This document shows positions 49,812-58,764 of a stretch of 64,000 nt of DNA, in pieces; the stretch's first letter is position 1; each line of letters starts with the position of its first letter. Below the pieces are notes generated by a model. The model worked only from the letters and a program-made list of their open reading frames with translations. It did not search any database and had not been told where the DNA came from. The position numbers and the translations under genes are program-made. Source of the stretch: Candidatus Cryptobacteroides avicola (GTDB taxonomy: Bacteria > Bacteroidota > Bacteroidia > Bacteroidales > UBA932). Where the stretch lies: the NCBI GenBank assembly GCA_017695115.1, contig JADILV010000021.1, positions 62,001-126,000 of the forward strand, in the 5' to 3' direction.

Positions 49812-50850
49812 AGTAAGTTTTGCAGTATTATGTATGTCAGTTCTTCTGCTCGCTTCATGCGGGGCGGGCAGAAGCTCTGATAATGATGCTCCGTTTTTCC
49901 AGATGAGGGGTATCGTGCTGGCTTGGGATGATATCAGTGATCCTGTAACCATAGACTGGCTGTCCATCATGCATGAGAACGGCCTGAATACTATCAGTGT
50001 ATTCGGAAAGGATTACACGAGCGAAGAATATCTTGCTTTCAAGCAGAAATGCATAGACGAAGGGTTTGACTTCGAGTACGAGGAGCATGCCATGTCCTGG
50101 CTGCTGCCCCGTGACCTGTTCGAGACATATCCGGAGTATTTCAGGATGGACAAGAACGGTGTCCGTCAGCCTGACGGCAACGGCTGCCCTTCCAGTGAGG
50201 AAGGCCTGGAGGTGATCATGAGCAATGTGCGTGCATTTGCACAGAAGCATACCCCTACGAACCACAAGTATTATACGTGGCTCTATGACGGAGGTGATAT
50301 CTGCCACTGTGAGAAGTGCAAAGGATACAACGCTTCGGATCAGGGACTCATTTTCGAGAACCATATCATCAAGGCTCTGAGGGAGTATGACCCTGAGGCG
50401 ACACTTGCCCACCTGGCATATTCGAACACAACCCCGGCCCCGAGCGTAGTGAAGCCGGAGGAGGGCATTTTCCTGGAGTTCGCTCCGTTCTATCGCAGAT
50501 GGGACAAGCCTCTTTCAGATAGGGATGCCATCCGTGACGGGGAGTACTGGACTCACGGGGACTATCTGGACATGCTGGAGGCGAACCTGAAGGTTTTCCC
50601 TGCCGAGACAGCCCAGGTACTGGAGTACTGGCTCGATGTATCCCAGCGCAGCGGATGGAAGAAGCCTCAGGTGAAGCTGGACTGGCATAAGGATGTCTAT
50701 CTTGATGACTTGAAGACATATGCAAGTTACGGAATTAAGAATATAACCTGTTATGGAGCCTGGATAGATCCGTATTATGTCAAGACCTATAAGGATCTGA
50801 CATGCGTGACGGATTATTGCCAGGGACTGCTGAACTATAAACCTGAATAA
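49801..50850 (+). CDS. DUF4838-like lipoprotein, putative glycosidase (first copy)
   Basis: A 349-residue lipoprotein (KVKVSFAVLCMSVLLLASC, lipobox). The body has a (beta/alpha)-barrel-like rhythm: VLAWDDISDPVTIDWLSIMHENGLNTISVFG, FDFEYEEHAMSWLLPRDLF, YYTWLYDGGDICHCEKCKGY and LEFAPFYRRWDKPLS, TAQVLEYWLDV and ASYGIKNITCYGA. The CHCEKC cysteine motif after the DGGD acids is the recognisable DUF4838 feature. No activity has been established to my knowledge for the family; acids in EYEEH and DGGD are candidate catalytic residues. It is paralogous to the next gene and overlaps the preceding stop by 11 bases. Confidence 0.7.
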   Translation: MKVKVSFAVLCMSVLLLASCGAGRSSDNDAPFFQMRGIVLAWDDISDPVTIDWLSIMHENGLNTISVFGKDYTSEEYLAFKQKCIDEGFDFEYEEHAMSWLLPRDLFETYPEYFRMDKNGVRQPDGNGCPSSEEGLEVIMSNVRAFAQKHTPTNHKYYTWLYDGGDICHCEKCKGYNASDQGLIFENHIIKALREYDPEATLAHLAYSNTTPAPSVVKPEEGIFLEFAPFYRRWDKPLSDRDAIRDGEYWTHGDYLDMLEANLKVFPAETAQVLEYWLDVSQRSGWKKPQVKLDWHKDVYLDDLKTYASYGIKNITCYGAWIDPYYVKTYKDLTCVTDYCQGLLNYKPE

Positions 50851-50851
50851 A

Positions 50852-51994
50852 ATGATAAGGCGTTTTTTAACTGTTTTGTCGGTGGCATGCTGCCTGACAT
50901 TCTCTTTCTGTTCATGTGACGATACCGGGGATTTTCCTGATGATGACAAAAACACTGAAAAGCCGGCTCCCGGTGAAGGTGAGGATGACCAAAAGGATGA
51001 TGAAGGTACTGATGAGCCTCTCCCAGAAGGAGAACGCTGGTTTAAGACCAGGGGGCTTGTGATGGGATGGACAGATGTGGCCAATTCCTATGTGCTAGAT
51101 TATATACAGATTGCAGAAGACAACGGACTCAATACATTCAGTATCTACGGGGCGGACAGGACTTCTGCTGTATGGAATAACTTTGCGTCAAGATGCAGAG
51201 ATGCAGGTATTGATCTGGAGTTTGAAGAACATATGATGTCATTCCTGCTTCCTCGTGATCTTTTCAGTACGCATCCTGAATATTTCCGTATGAACGAGAA
51301 CGGTGTAAGAGTCAGTGATGCCAACGGTTGTCCGTCATCAGAAGGTGCGCTTGAGGAAGTCAGAAAGAATGCAAAAGTATTGGCTCAAAATTATGCTCCT
51401 ACCAACAACAAGTATTATTTCTGGCTTGATGATGGGGGTGGAGTCTGCCACTGCGAGAGATGTAAAGAGTTAAATGACGCAGATCAGGCATTGATATTTG
51501 AAAATGTGATTATCGAGGCTATCAAGGAAATCAATCCAGATGCCCAGCTTGCGCATCTGTGCTATGCCAACACTCTGGATGCTCCTCGCAAGACAGTGCC
51601 TCACGAGGATATATTCCTGGAGTTCGCTCCATTTTACAGAGACTGGTCTCAACCGTTGTCATCGGTATGGGCTACAGGAAGAACCGGTATTTCTCATAGC
51701 CGGTACCTCAGAGCTCTTAAAGAGAACCTTGATGTTTTCCCAGCAAAGACTGCACAGGTACTGGAGTACTGGATGGACGACTCGCTGTTCAGCGGATGGG
51801 ACCAGTCAAATCTGGTAGAAGTCCCGTGGGATAATAGTATATTCCTTGATGACCTTGACACATACGCATCTTATGGCATTCGTCATATAATGTGTTACTG
51901 TGCCTATGTAGGACCTCAGTATGTACAGAAATTCGGCTATCCTACATTCCTCGAGGAATACGGACAGGGACTGTATAACTATGAGAAGAAATAA
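50852..51994 (+). CDS. DUF4838-like lipoprotein, putative glycosidase (second copy)
   Basis: A 380-residue lipoprotein (MIRRFLTVLSVACCLTFSFCSC) paralogous to the previous gene. It differs by a ~35-residue acidic Asp/Glu/Pro-rich linker (DFPDDDKNTEKPAPGEGEDD) between the lipobox and the barrel, which may hold the domain away from the membrane. Shared landmarks are LEFEEHMMSFLLPRDLF, HPEYFRMNENGVR, NGCPSSE, YYFWLDDGGGVCHCERCKEL, FLEFAPFYRDW and TAQVLEYWMDD. The DGGD of the first copy reads DDGG here. It starts 2 bp after the first copy, so the pair is a tandem duplication with later divergence, including more AT-rich codon choice. Confidence 0.7.
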   Translation: MIRRFLTVLSVACCLTFSFCSCDDTGDFPDDDKNTEKPAPGEGEDDQKDDEGTDEPLPEGERWFKTRGLVMGWTDVANSYVLDYIQIAEDNGLNTFSIYGADRTSAVWNNFASRCRDAGIDLEFEEHMMSFLLPRDLFSTHPEYFRMNENGVRVSDANGCPSSEGALEEVRKNAKVLAQNYAPTNNKYYFWLDDGGGVCHCERCKELNDADQALIFENVIIEAIKEINPDAQLAHLCYANTLDAPRKTVPHEDIFLEFAPFYRDWSQPLSSVWATGRTGISHSRYLRALKENLDVFPAKTAQVLEYWMDDSLFSGWDQSNLVEVPWDNSIFLDDLDTYASYGIRHIMCYCAYVGPQYVQKFGYPTFLEEYGQGLYNYEKK

Positions 51995-52631
51995 TTTTGG
52001 TAGTGTTTTCATAGTTGCTGCTTTGCTGCCGCTTATGGCGGCAGCATGCGGCAATATGACAGAAAAAGACGGTCATGAACCTTTCGTCATAGGTGCCGTG
52101 ACCGGGATAGATGGCCTGCATGCCCCATGGGACGGTCTTGATGACAGTACGTCAGTAAGGTTCTTTGCTGATTCCGAAGACCTTTGCATTGTGTGCGAGG
52201 TGGAGGATACGACACTTGCAGTCACTGAAGACTACCGCGGGGAGAATGACGTGGAGCCCGAGGACAGGGTAGAGGTATTCTTCAGTGCAGGACCGGATAT
52301 GGAGCTGTATTACTGTGCGGAGATAGACCCTCTCGGGCGTGTCCTTGACTACTCATGCCGTTATCCTTCGCAGATGGACTACGGATGGGATTTCAGTACT
52401 CTCAGGGTAATGTCAGGACTTACAGCGGACGGGTATGCCGTCTCGCTGAAGGTCTCCCTGTCCGAACTGGAGAGTTTCGGAATCGATACGGCGGCAGGCT
52501 TCTATATGGGTATTTTCCGTGCTGATTTCCGCCCGGACGGCAGTGTGAACTGGTATTCGCATGTCAAGAGCGATGATGCAAGTCCGAATTTCCATCAGCC
52601 GAAAATGCTCTTTTATACACGGACAGAATAA
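51981..52631 (+). CDS. CBM9-like lipoprotein
   Basis: A 216-residue lipoprotein. The ATG at 51981 overlaps the upstream stop by 14 bases and gives a signal (FGSVFIVAALLPLMAAAC, lipobox); the ORF-track start lies inside the previous gene. The mature domain is CBM9/DOMON-like: SVRFFADSEDLCIVCEVEDTTL, EPEDRVEVFFSAGPDMELYYCAEIDPLGRVLDYSCRYP and YAVSLKVSLSELESFGID. It likely binds glycan ends on the surface or helps the neighbouring barrel lipoproteins. It is 28 bp before the DUF5107 gene. A cytoplasmic relative is encoded at 38004-38648. Confidence 0.8.
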   Translation: MRRNNFGSVFIVAALLPLMAAACGNMTEKDGHEPFVIGAVTGIDGLHAPWDGLDDSTSVRFFADSEDLCIVCEVEDTTLAVTEDYRGENDVEPEDRVEVFFSAGPDMELYYCAEIDPLGRVLDYSCRYPSQMDYGWDFSTLRVMSGLTADGYAVSLKVSLSELESFGIDTAAGFYMGIFRADFRPDGSVNWYSHVKSDDASPNFHQPKMLFYTRTE

Positions 52632-52659
52632 TTTATATAAAAAAGAATAAAACCGACAG

Positions 52660-55572
52660 ATGAAAATCAAGATACTTGCGCTGGTGATTCTGGCGCTGGC
52701 AAATATGACAGCCGCTGCTCAGACAGCTACAGTCAAGGATACGGTGATGAGGACCTATCCGTTTTCAGATCCCAATCCTGTGCCGCAGCCTTCAGGGGTG
52801 TACCCGTATTACAAGTACGAGACATTCGCATTCGAGCCGGAGGATGCCGTATGGAAAATGGTCGTTCTGGAGAACGATTATCTCAGGGTCAAGATCTTCC
52901 CTGAGATAGGAGGCAAGATATGGTCTATCTATGACAAGACCCAGGGCAAGGAGCTGTTCTATGACAACGATGTGGTGAAGTTCCGTGAGATTGCCCTTCG
53001 TGGGCCATGGACGAGCGGAGGTATAGAGTTCAACTATGGAGTGATAGGTCATGCACCTACATGCTCCCATCCTGTTGACTACGAGATATCACATAAGGAT
53101 GACGGCAGTGTGAGCTGCTATATTGGTGTGCAGGAGCTTCTGACCAGGACGAGGTGGATGGTGGAGGTCAATCTTCCGAAAGATGCCGTATGGGTCCGTA
53201 CACGGGCCTTCTGGCACAACTCCTCAGGAGTCTACCAGCCATATTACACTTGGGCAAATTCTGGGGTTGAGGTCACTCCTGAGATGAAACTGATTTATCC
53301 GTCCAGCTATTCCATAGCGCATGACGGCCGCATTTTCCCGTATCCTGTGGATGAGGCAGGACGTGACCTTTCCGAATATTCCCAGCAGAATTTCGGTCTG
53401 GACAAGTCGTATCATCCGGGAGGGTCGCACAAGAACTGGTTCGGAGTATACTGGCCGGAACGTGAGGTGGGTATGCTTCACTACGCCCTCAGGGATGAGA
53501 AACTGGGAAGGAAATATTTCAGCTGGACCCAGTCGGGACAGGGAGAAATATGGGTCGGGCTTCTTACCGACACCAGACCGCAGTATGTGGAGCTGCAGAG
53601 CGGAAGGCTTTTCAACCAGAATTTGTGGGAAAGCGTAAGCACTCCTTACAAACAGACGCTCTTTACTCCTTACGGGACTGATGAATGGAACGAATACTGG
53701 CTTCCGTTCTCAGGTATAGGTGACGATGTCAACGGACTGACCCTGCGTGCTGCCGTGAATGTCGAGCCAGGTGCAGACGGGGTCATGGTGGGTGTTTTTG
53801 CTTTGCAGGGCATATCCGGGAAGCTGGAGCTTAAAGGTGCCGAAGGTGAGACTCTTTCATCCAGGGACATTACTCTGGAGCCGTCAGAATCATTCAGTGA
53901 GTCTTTCTCTGTAGGTGGTGATGCCCTCAAGAGCATCACTCTGGATGGAAGGACTCTGTGGAGCTCTGACAGCCAGGAGACAGACCGTCCGAGCGAGATA
54001 AACAAGGATTTCAGCCTTGATTCTGCCCAGGGGCTTACGGTCTATGCGAAATATCTGGTCGGGATGCGCAAATACCCTGATGCCGAGTGGCGTGTGGACA
54101 AGGCGCTTGAAATGGATCCGTCTCTGATTCCTGCGTTGAATCTCAAGGCGCTCCTGTGCGCAAGGTCTATGGACTATGAAGAGGCATACCGCTATGCCGA
54201 CAAGGTCCTGGCCATCGACGAGTATGATCCGCAGGCCAACTATATCAGTGGACAGGCTGCTGCCGCTCTGGGAAAGGTCTATGATGCGATGGACCGGTTT
54301 GAGGTGGCTGCCATCACTCCGGAGCTTAGGAGCGCGGCCTGTACCGAGCTCGCGAAACTTCATTTCAAGGCAGGGGAGAAAGAGCTGGCTGCGGATTATT
54401 TGAAGAAAAGCCTCGTGGGAAACGCTTATAATGTCACGGCATATTATCTTCTTTATCAGATAGCTCCGGCTGAGGATATACTTGAAAAAATTGAGGGTCT
54501 TGATCTTCTGACGCATTTCCCTGATGTAGAGAGGATGCTTGCAGGAGAGATTTCATCTGATGAACTGTCTGAATCCATCAGGGAGGAACTTAAATGGCAG
54601 AACTATATCGAGTTCGCAGCTTTTTACAGTGAACTGGGCCTTAAGGACAAAGCCTCTCGCCTCCTTGCTGCCTGCCCTGAACAGAATGCTCTGGTGGCTC
54701 TGTGGAGAGCATGGCTTGAAGGTGACACTGGTGCGATCGTCTCTGCTGAATCCTGTCCTGTAGATCTCGTGTTCCCGTTCAGGGAGGAGTCTGCCGCTCC
54801 TCTGGAGTGGGCTGTGGAGAATGGGGGAAGCTGGAGAAGCCGCTATCTTCTGGCTATGCTGAAGGATTTCCTGGGGCATAAGGACGAAGCCATATCACTG
54901 ATGTCCGGGAATGAGTCCGACTATGCTCCTTACTATTGCTACAGGAGTCAGCTGACAGAATCAAAGGAGGATATGCTGAAAGCTCACCAGATGGATCCTG
55001 ACGAGTGGCGCTACCGTCTCTATCTGGCTCAGCGCTATTACCGTGACGGCAAGTATGATGAGGCTATAGAGCTGACAGGCAAGTATTATTATAAGCATAG
55101 CGAGAATTTCCACATAGGAGACATTTACGTCAAGTCCCTGATAGCTGCGGGAGAGTACCGGAAGGCGGACAAGGCGGTGATGAGCCTCAGGATTCTTCCT
55201 TTCGAGGGCCAGGCCGGAAGTCATGTCATGTACCGGGACATCAAGCTGCATCTTGCAGCCGAGAGTATCGACAGGGGCAGGTACAAGGATGCGCTTGCCC
55301 GTATAGCAGAGGCGCAGGAATGGCCTGAGAGCCTGGGTGTCGGGAAACCATACGATGATCTTATCGACACCACCCTTGAGAACTGGCTTACGGCCATAGT
55401 CTATAAGCGTCTGGGAAGTGATTCACTGTCAGAGGAATATCTCTCTAAAGTGAAGAATAGCGTCCTGCTGGATTCTTTCGAAGAAGTCACGACCAAGACC
55501 AATGGATCATATCCTGAACTTATGTCCATGCTCGGAAATCTGGATGCTTCATCCGACAAGAAACTGTTCTGA
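52660..55572 (+). CDS. DUF5107 domain protein with TPR repeats
   Basis: A 970-residue secreted protein (signal MKIKILALVILALANMTAAA). The N-terminal ~400 residues are a DUF5107/galactose-mutarotase-like beta-sandwich (VVLENDYLRVKIFPEIGGKIWSIYDK, RGPWTSGGIEFNYG, SHKNWFGVYWPEREVGMLHYA). A middle linker is followed by several TPR repeats from about residue 470 (PDAEWRVDKALEMDPSLIPALNLKALL, DYEEAYRYADKVLAIDEYDPQANYISGQAA, DEWRYRLYLAQRYYRDGKYDEAIEL). Related domains occur in glycan-degrading loci, sometimes near mutarotase or lyase functions; none is proven. Last gene of the plus operon, followed by a strong terminator. Confidence 0.85.
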   Translation: MKIKILALVILALANMTAAAQTATVKDTVMRTYPFSDPNPVPQPSGVYPYYKYETFAFEPEDAVWKMVVLENDYLRVKIFPEIGGKIWSIYDKTQGKELFYDNDVVKFREIALRGPWTSGGIEFNYGVIGHAPTCSHPVDYEISHKDDGSVSCYIGVQELLTRTRWMVEVNLPKDAVWVRTRAFWHNSSGVYQPYYTWANSGVEVTPEMKLIYPSSYSIAHDGRIFPYPVDEAGRDLSEYSQQNFGLDKSYHPGGSHKNWFGVYWPEREVGMLHYALRDEKLGRKYFSWTQSGQGEIWVGLLTDTRPQYVELQSGRLFNQNLWESVSTPYKQTLFTPYGTDEWNEYWLPFSGIGDDVNGLTLRAAVNVEPGADGVMVGVFALQGISGKLELKGAEGETLSSRDITLEPSESFSESFSVGGDALKSITLDGRTLWSSDSQETDRPSEINKDFSLDSAQGLTVYAKYLVGMRKYPDAEWRVDKALEMDPSLIPALNLKALLCARSMDYEEAYRYADKVLAIDEYDPQANYISGQAAAALGKVYDAMDRFEVAAITPELRSAACTELAKLHFKAGEKELAADYLKKSLVGNAYNVTAYYLLYQIAPAEDILEKIEGLDLLTHFPDVERMLAGEISSDELSESIREELKWQNYIEFAAFYSELGLKDKASRLLAACPEQNALVALWRAWLEGDTGAIVSAESCPVDLVFPFREESAAPLEWAVENGGSWRSRYLLAMLKDFLGHKDEAISLMSGNESDYAPYYCYRSQLTESKEDMLKAHQMDPDEWRYRLYLAQRYYRDGKYDEAIELTGKYYYKHSENFHIGDIYVKSLIAAGEYRKADKAVMSLRILPFEGQAGSHVMYRDIKLHLAAESIDRGRYKDALARIAEAQEWPESLGVGKPYDDLIDTTLENWLTAIVYKRLGSDSLSEEYLSKVKNSVLLDSFEEVTTKTNGSYPELMSMLGNLDASSDKKLF

Positions 55573-55611
55573 CAAGAACAAGTTTAATGATACGTTATAG
55601 TTTTGTGGATA

Positions 55612-55655
55612 GGGCGGCTTAAAAGAATACTTTCTTTTGAGGTCGCCCTCATTTC
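55612..55655 (+). terminator. Terminator after the DUF5107 gene
   Basis: GGGCGgCTTAAAAGAA-tact-TTCTTTTGAGgTCGCCC: a long stem with one interior mismatch, followed by TCATTTCATTT. It lies between convergent genes and may serve both. Confidence 0.8.
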
Positions 55656-55669
55656 ATTTAAATATGAAT

Positions 55670-57073
55670 TTATAGATAAGGTTGATAGAGCCCGGAGCTG
55701 TTTGTGTCATGAAGGTATTGGCTGTATTCCATGAACAGAGTTTCCGTCTTTTCTTCTCCTACCCTTATCCTTGCCTTTGGGTCACTGAAGACTCCCGGGT
55801 ACTGGTAGAAGATGATTTTTTCGAAATTGTCGAACATCTGCAGATCCCCTGTGATCCCCTCGATGTCTCTTGGGTAGAGAGAAGCGTCATCGTTGAAAAG
55901 GAATGCTTCGAGGTCAAACCACAGATGGGCTCCTGACTGGTCGCACAGCTTCTGGAGAGTCATAGCGGCTTCCTTCCCGGTCATGTCTTCTTCCGGCATT
56001 CTGGCGAAGCCGAACGGGCACAGTATGTCCAGATGCTCCAGCAGAGCCGGATATGTGTCCATCCCGTCCTTTATGCCGAATGAGTTGGTCGCAAGCATTA
56101 TGGGCTTCCCCGGGGCGAACTCTCCGCAGAATTCTTTGAACTCCTTGAAGAAAGCTACTATCTCACGCTTTCTCTGAATTCTCATTTCAGGGGTCTTTTC
56201 CCAGTTGTCCAGACTTCCTCCTGATTCTTCAGGGATATAGAACCCGTAGAAAGAGTCATGGTGTCCGTATTTTTCCCATACCTCCCGGGTCACCATCTTG
56301 TGCCATTCCAGCGATTCTGCAGTAAAATCGAACCATGCGAACATCCCGATGCCTGGAAATACATGCATGCCAAGCTTGTCTGCTTCATCCAGTATCGCCT
56401 CTACGGGGTCTGATGCTGTTATTTCCATCCTCCCGCTGTAAAGCTTTGAGTCGTAGTATGCCTTGCCTGCGTAGCTTTCTGCCGTAGTGGCGTGCCTACC
56501 TACGTATTCTTCGTTACGGAAAAGTTCCTGGATGACTATAATGTCCAGTCCCAGGGAATGCATGGAGCGCACCATTGATCTCCAGTCTTCGTCTGTCAGC
56601 TTCCGTATGTCGTCATTCCAATGTTTACCTTCTGTCTCGCTCCAGTGGCAGATTCCTACGAAGGCTCCGCCTGCAGTTCTGGTTGACCTGATGTCGGAAC
56701 GGATGATGCTGACAGGGTTGGTCTTGAGCAGTGTATCTCTCCCTGAAATGACCTTGAGTGATATTCCGTGCTTCCCTTCGAGCCCCTCTGTCTCCAGAAT
56801 ATGCCTTATACATAGAGACCCTCCTGGCTCTACGGCTACAGTTTCCTGGCAGACTTTAGTCTGCACACCGCCATGCTCCATGTATATGGACACGCTGCAG
56901 TTCCTTTCCCTGTGCCCCTTGTTGACTATTCCGGCCCTGACATCCAGGTCGGTACGGTCTGTGACTTCCACCGGAGGTACCACAGACAGATATGTCTCTA
57001 CCTGGTTTTCTTCTATGCTGCCTGAGCAGGATGCGGCACAGAACAGAATGCAGATTGTTTTAAAATGTTTCAT
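55670..57073 (-). CDS. DUF4434 lipoprotein, putative glycosidase (first DUF4434 gene)
   Basis: A 467-residue lipoprotein (HFKTICILFCAASC, lipobox Cys). The N-terminal beta domain (residues ~25-130, ETYLSVVPPVEVTDRTDLDVRAGIVNKG) is followed by a DUF4434 TIM-barrel-type domain: GGAFVGICHWSETEGKHWND, WRSMVRSMHSLGLDIIVIQELF, LGMHVFPGIGMFAWF, FYGFYIPEESGGSLDN, LDILCPFGFARMPEED and HLWFDLEAFLF. The YIPEES motif at the end of a strand is typical of an acid/base glutamate position in clan-A-like barrels, which is inference. The ATG at 57073 is set by the -7 box at 57092. Divergent from the next DUF4434 gene. Confidence 0.78.
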   Translation of the reverse strand: MKHFKTICILFCAASCSGSIEENQVETYLSVVPPVEVTDRTDLDVRAGIVNKGHRERNCSVSIYMEHGGVQTKVCQETVAVEPGGSLCIRHILETEGLEGKHGISLKVISGRDTLLKTNPVSIIRSDIRSTRTAGGAFVGICHWSETEGKHWNDDIRKLTDEDWRSMVRSMHSLGLDIIVIQELFRNEEYVGRHATTAESYAGKAYYDSKLYSGRMEITASDPVEAILDEADKLGMHVFPGIGMFAWFDFTAESLEWHKMVTREVWEKYGHHDSFYGFYIPEESGGSLDNWEKTPEMRIQRKREIVAFFKEFKEFCGEFAPGKPIMLATNSFGIKDGMDTYPALLEHLDILCPFGFARMPEEDMTGKEAAMTLQKLCDQSGAHLWFDLEAFLFNDDASLYPRDIEGITGDLQMFDNFEKIIFYQYPGVFSDPKARIRVGEEKTETLFMEYSQYLHDTNSSGLYQPYL

Positions 57074-57091
57074 AGTTGTGCTTTTCGAAAG

Positions 57092-57099
57092 CAAAATTA
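57092..57099 (-). promoter_or_regulatory. Putative -7 box for the first DUF4434 gene
   Basis: Minus-strand TAATTTTG fits TAnnTTTG, 18 nt before the ATG at 57073. No clear -33. Confidence 0.45.
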
Positions 57100-57182
57100 A
57101 ATAATTATAATAAATATCGATAGATAATTATTGTAAAAATATATTATAAATGAATTTTTAAAAATAAATTTTAGAATATACG

Positions 57183-57212
57183 TTTGTTATTTTATAAAAT
57201 TATTTATATTTG
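57183..57212 (+). promoter_or_regulatory. Promoter of the second DUF4434 gene and epimerase
   Basis: TTTG (57183-57186), 18-bp spacer, TATATTTG (57205-57212). The predicted start of transcription (~57219) makes the ATG at 57222 leaderless, while the ATG at 57234 has a short leader, so 57234 is preferred. Confidence 0.75.
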
Positions 57213-57233
57213 TAATGGCTAATGAGATTAAAT

Positions 57234-58730
57234 ATGAAATTAAAATATGTTCTTCTGTTATTGTTGCTTTTTGCCTGTGTGGAATCTTCTTTTTCTCATA
57301 CCAGACCAGTGAAAGGTACATGGGTGAATCTGTTCTGGCAGGATGAAAGGAACAATTACATGAATCCCCGGTATATGGATATTACCGATCCTCTTCTTTG
57401 GAAGACCAAGATTGAAGAACTGCATGATATGGGGATGGAGTATGTGGTGATAATGGCTGTGGCAAATGAGGAGAGAGCCTGCTACCCGTCCGGATTTATG
57501 GAACCTGCGTATCCTGAAGACAGACAGAGTCCTGTCGAGGCAATAATGGAGGCTGCTGATGAGTGTGGCATGAGTGTTTTCATGAGCTGTGGCTGGGCGA
57601 AGAACCAGCTGGACAATCTGAAGGACCCCGATGTGAAAGAGACACAGTTGAGAATAATGGAGGAGACTGCACGGCTGTTTTCGGGCCACAAGTCGTTTTA
57701 TGGGTGGTATCTGCCTGTGGAGGACAGCTTTGAGCCTGTCCTTTCCGATCATGCGGTGCAAGCTGTCAATGCTCTTGCCGCCAGAGCAAGAGAACTGACT
57801 CCTGGCAAGATGGTCATGATATCGCCGTACGGACTGTGCAATGCTGACTATGCCTCCCCGAAATTCGCGGAGCAGATCCGCAGACTGAAAGTGGATATAA
57901 TAGCTTATCAGGATGAGGTGGGATGTGTCAGGGAACCTATGCCTATGAGGCGGATGAAGGAACATTTCAAGATTCTGGGTGACATACACGAGGAGACCGG
58001 GATAAGGTTCTGGGCTAATGTCGAGTCTTTTACATGGGACCGGGAAACTAACAGCTGGTATTCTTCTCTTGTCCCTGCCGCATTCGGAAGGTATCTGTCC
58101 CAGCTGGTCGGTGTCTCGCAGGCAGGTGTCGACAATGTTCTGAGCTTTTCGATATACGGGATTTATGACAGGCCCGGATCCCCTTTCCCTCTAGGGCAGC
58201 CGGTGTGGTCCAATGTTGCATACAATGACTACATGGACTGGCTGTCTGGAAAAGGACGGTGGCCTCTTCTGGAAGCTACTTTCTATGACAGTGTGGCTAA
58301 CGGTGCCCAAGGAAAGACTGTGTCTGCTTCTGGGGCTTCCTGTCCTTCTTTGCTCACAGACGGCGATTTCGGGTATGAAGACTGTGGAGCTTCTCAGTGG
58401 TGCCGCTTTGACGGAGGTAAGATGGAGGCTGTGATTGATCTGGAGAATATCGCCGAAATATGTTCTTTGGCTGTGCGTTTCCTTAATTATGCTCATGCTG
58501 CTGTCTCTATTCCTCGTATTGTGGACTTTTATGTGTCAGATACCGGCGAATGTTTTGAGAAAGTGAGTACAGTGGTTATGGACAATACTCCTAATGTTTT
58601 GCATGACTGCTGGATAGATCTGGCTTCAACGGGACCCGTGTCAGCGAGGGGCAGGTATGTCAAGGTGGTGGCGGAATGCGAGGATGGTGATATTTGCTGT
58701 GACGAAATTTTCATCAACCCTGTATTTTAG
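57234..58730 (+). CDS. DUF4434 protein with discoidin-like C terminus (second DUF4434 gene)
   Basis: A 498-residue exported protein (MKLKYVLLLLLLFACVESSFS). A DUF4434 barrel occupies residues ~25-340: VKGTWVNLFWQDERNNYMNPRYM, WKTKIEELHDMGMEYVVIMAV, AADECGMSVFMSCGW, FYGWYLPVEDSFEP, KVDIIAYQDEVGC and RFWANVESFTWD. The same strand-end acids occur as in the first DUF4434 gene (YLPVEDS). The C-terminal ~130 residues (SCPSLLTDGDFGYEDCGASQWCRFDGGKMEAVIDLENI...) look like a discoidin/F5-8-type carbohydrate-binding module. It is co-transcribed with the epimerase gene 34 bp downstream. Confidence 0.78.
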   Translation: MKLKYVLLLLLLFACVESSFSHTRPVKGTWVNLFWQDERNNYMNPRYMDITDPLLWKTKIEELHDMGMEYVVIMAVANEERACYPSGFMEPAYPEDRQSPVEAIMEAADECGMSVFMSCGWAKNQLDNLKDPDVKETQLRIMEETARLFSGHKSFYGWYLPVEDSFEPVLSDHAVQAVNALAARARELTPGKMVMISPYGLCNADYASPKFAEQIRRLKVDIIAYQDEVGCVREPMPMRRMKEHFKILGDIHEETGIRFWANVESFTWDRETNSWYSSLVPAAFGRYLSQLVGVSQAGVDNVLSFSIYGIYDRPGSPFPLGQPVWSNVAYNDYMDWLSGKGRWPLLEATFYDSVANGAQGKTVSASGASCPSLLTDGDFGYEDCGASQWCRFDGGKMEAVIDLENIAEICSLAVRFLNYAHAAVSIPRIVDFYVSDTGECFEKVSTVVMDNTPNVLHDCWIDLASTGPVSARGRYVKVVAECEDGDICCDEIFINPVF

Positions 58731-58764
58731 ACAAGATGAAGTGAAATCTAATGAACTGAACAAT

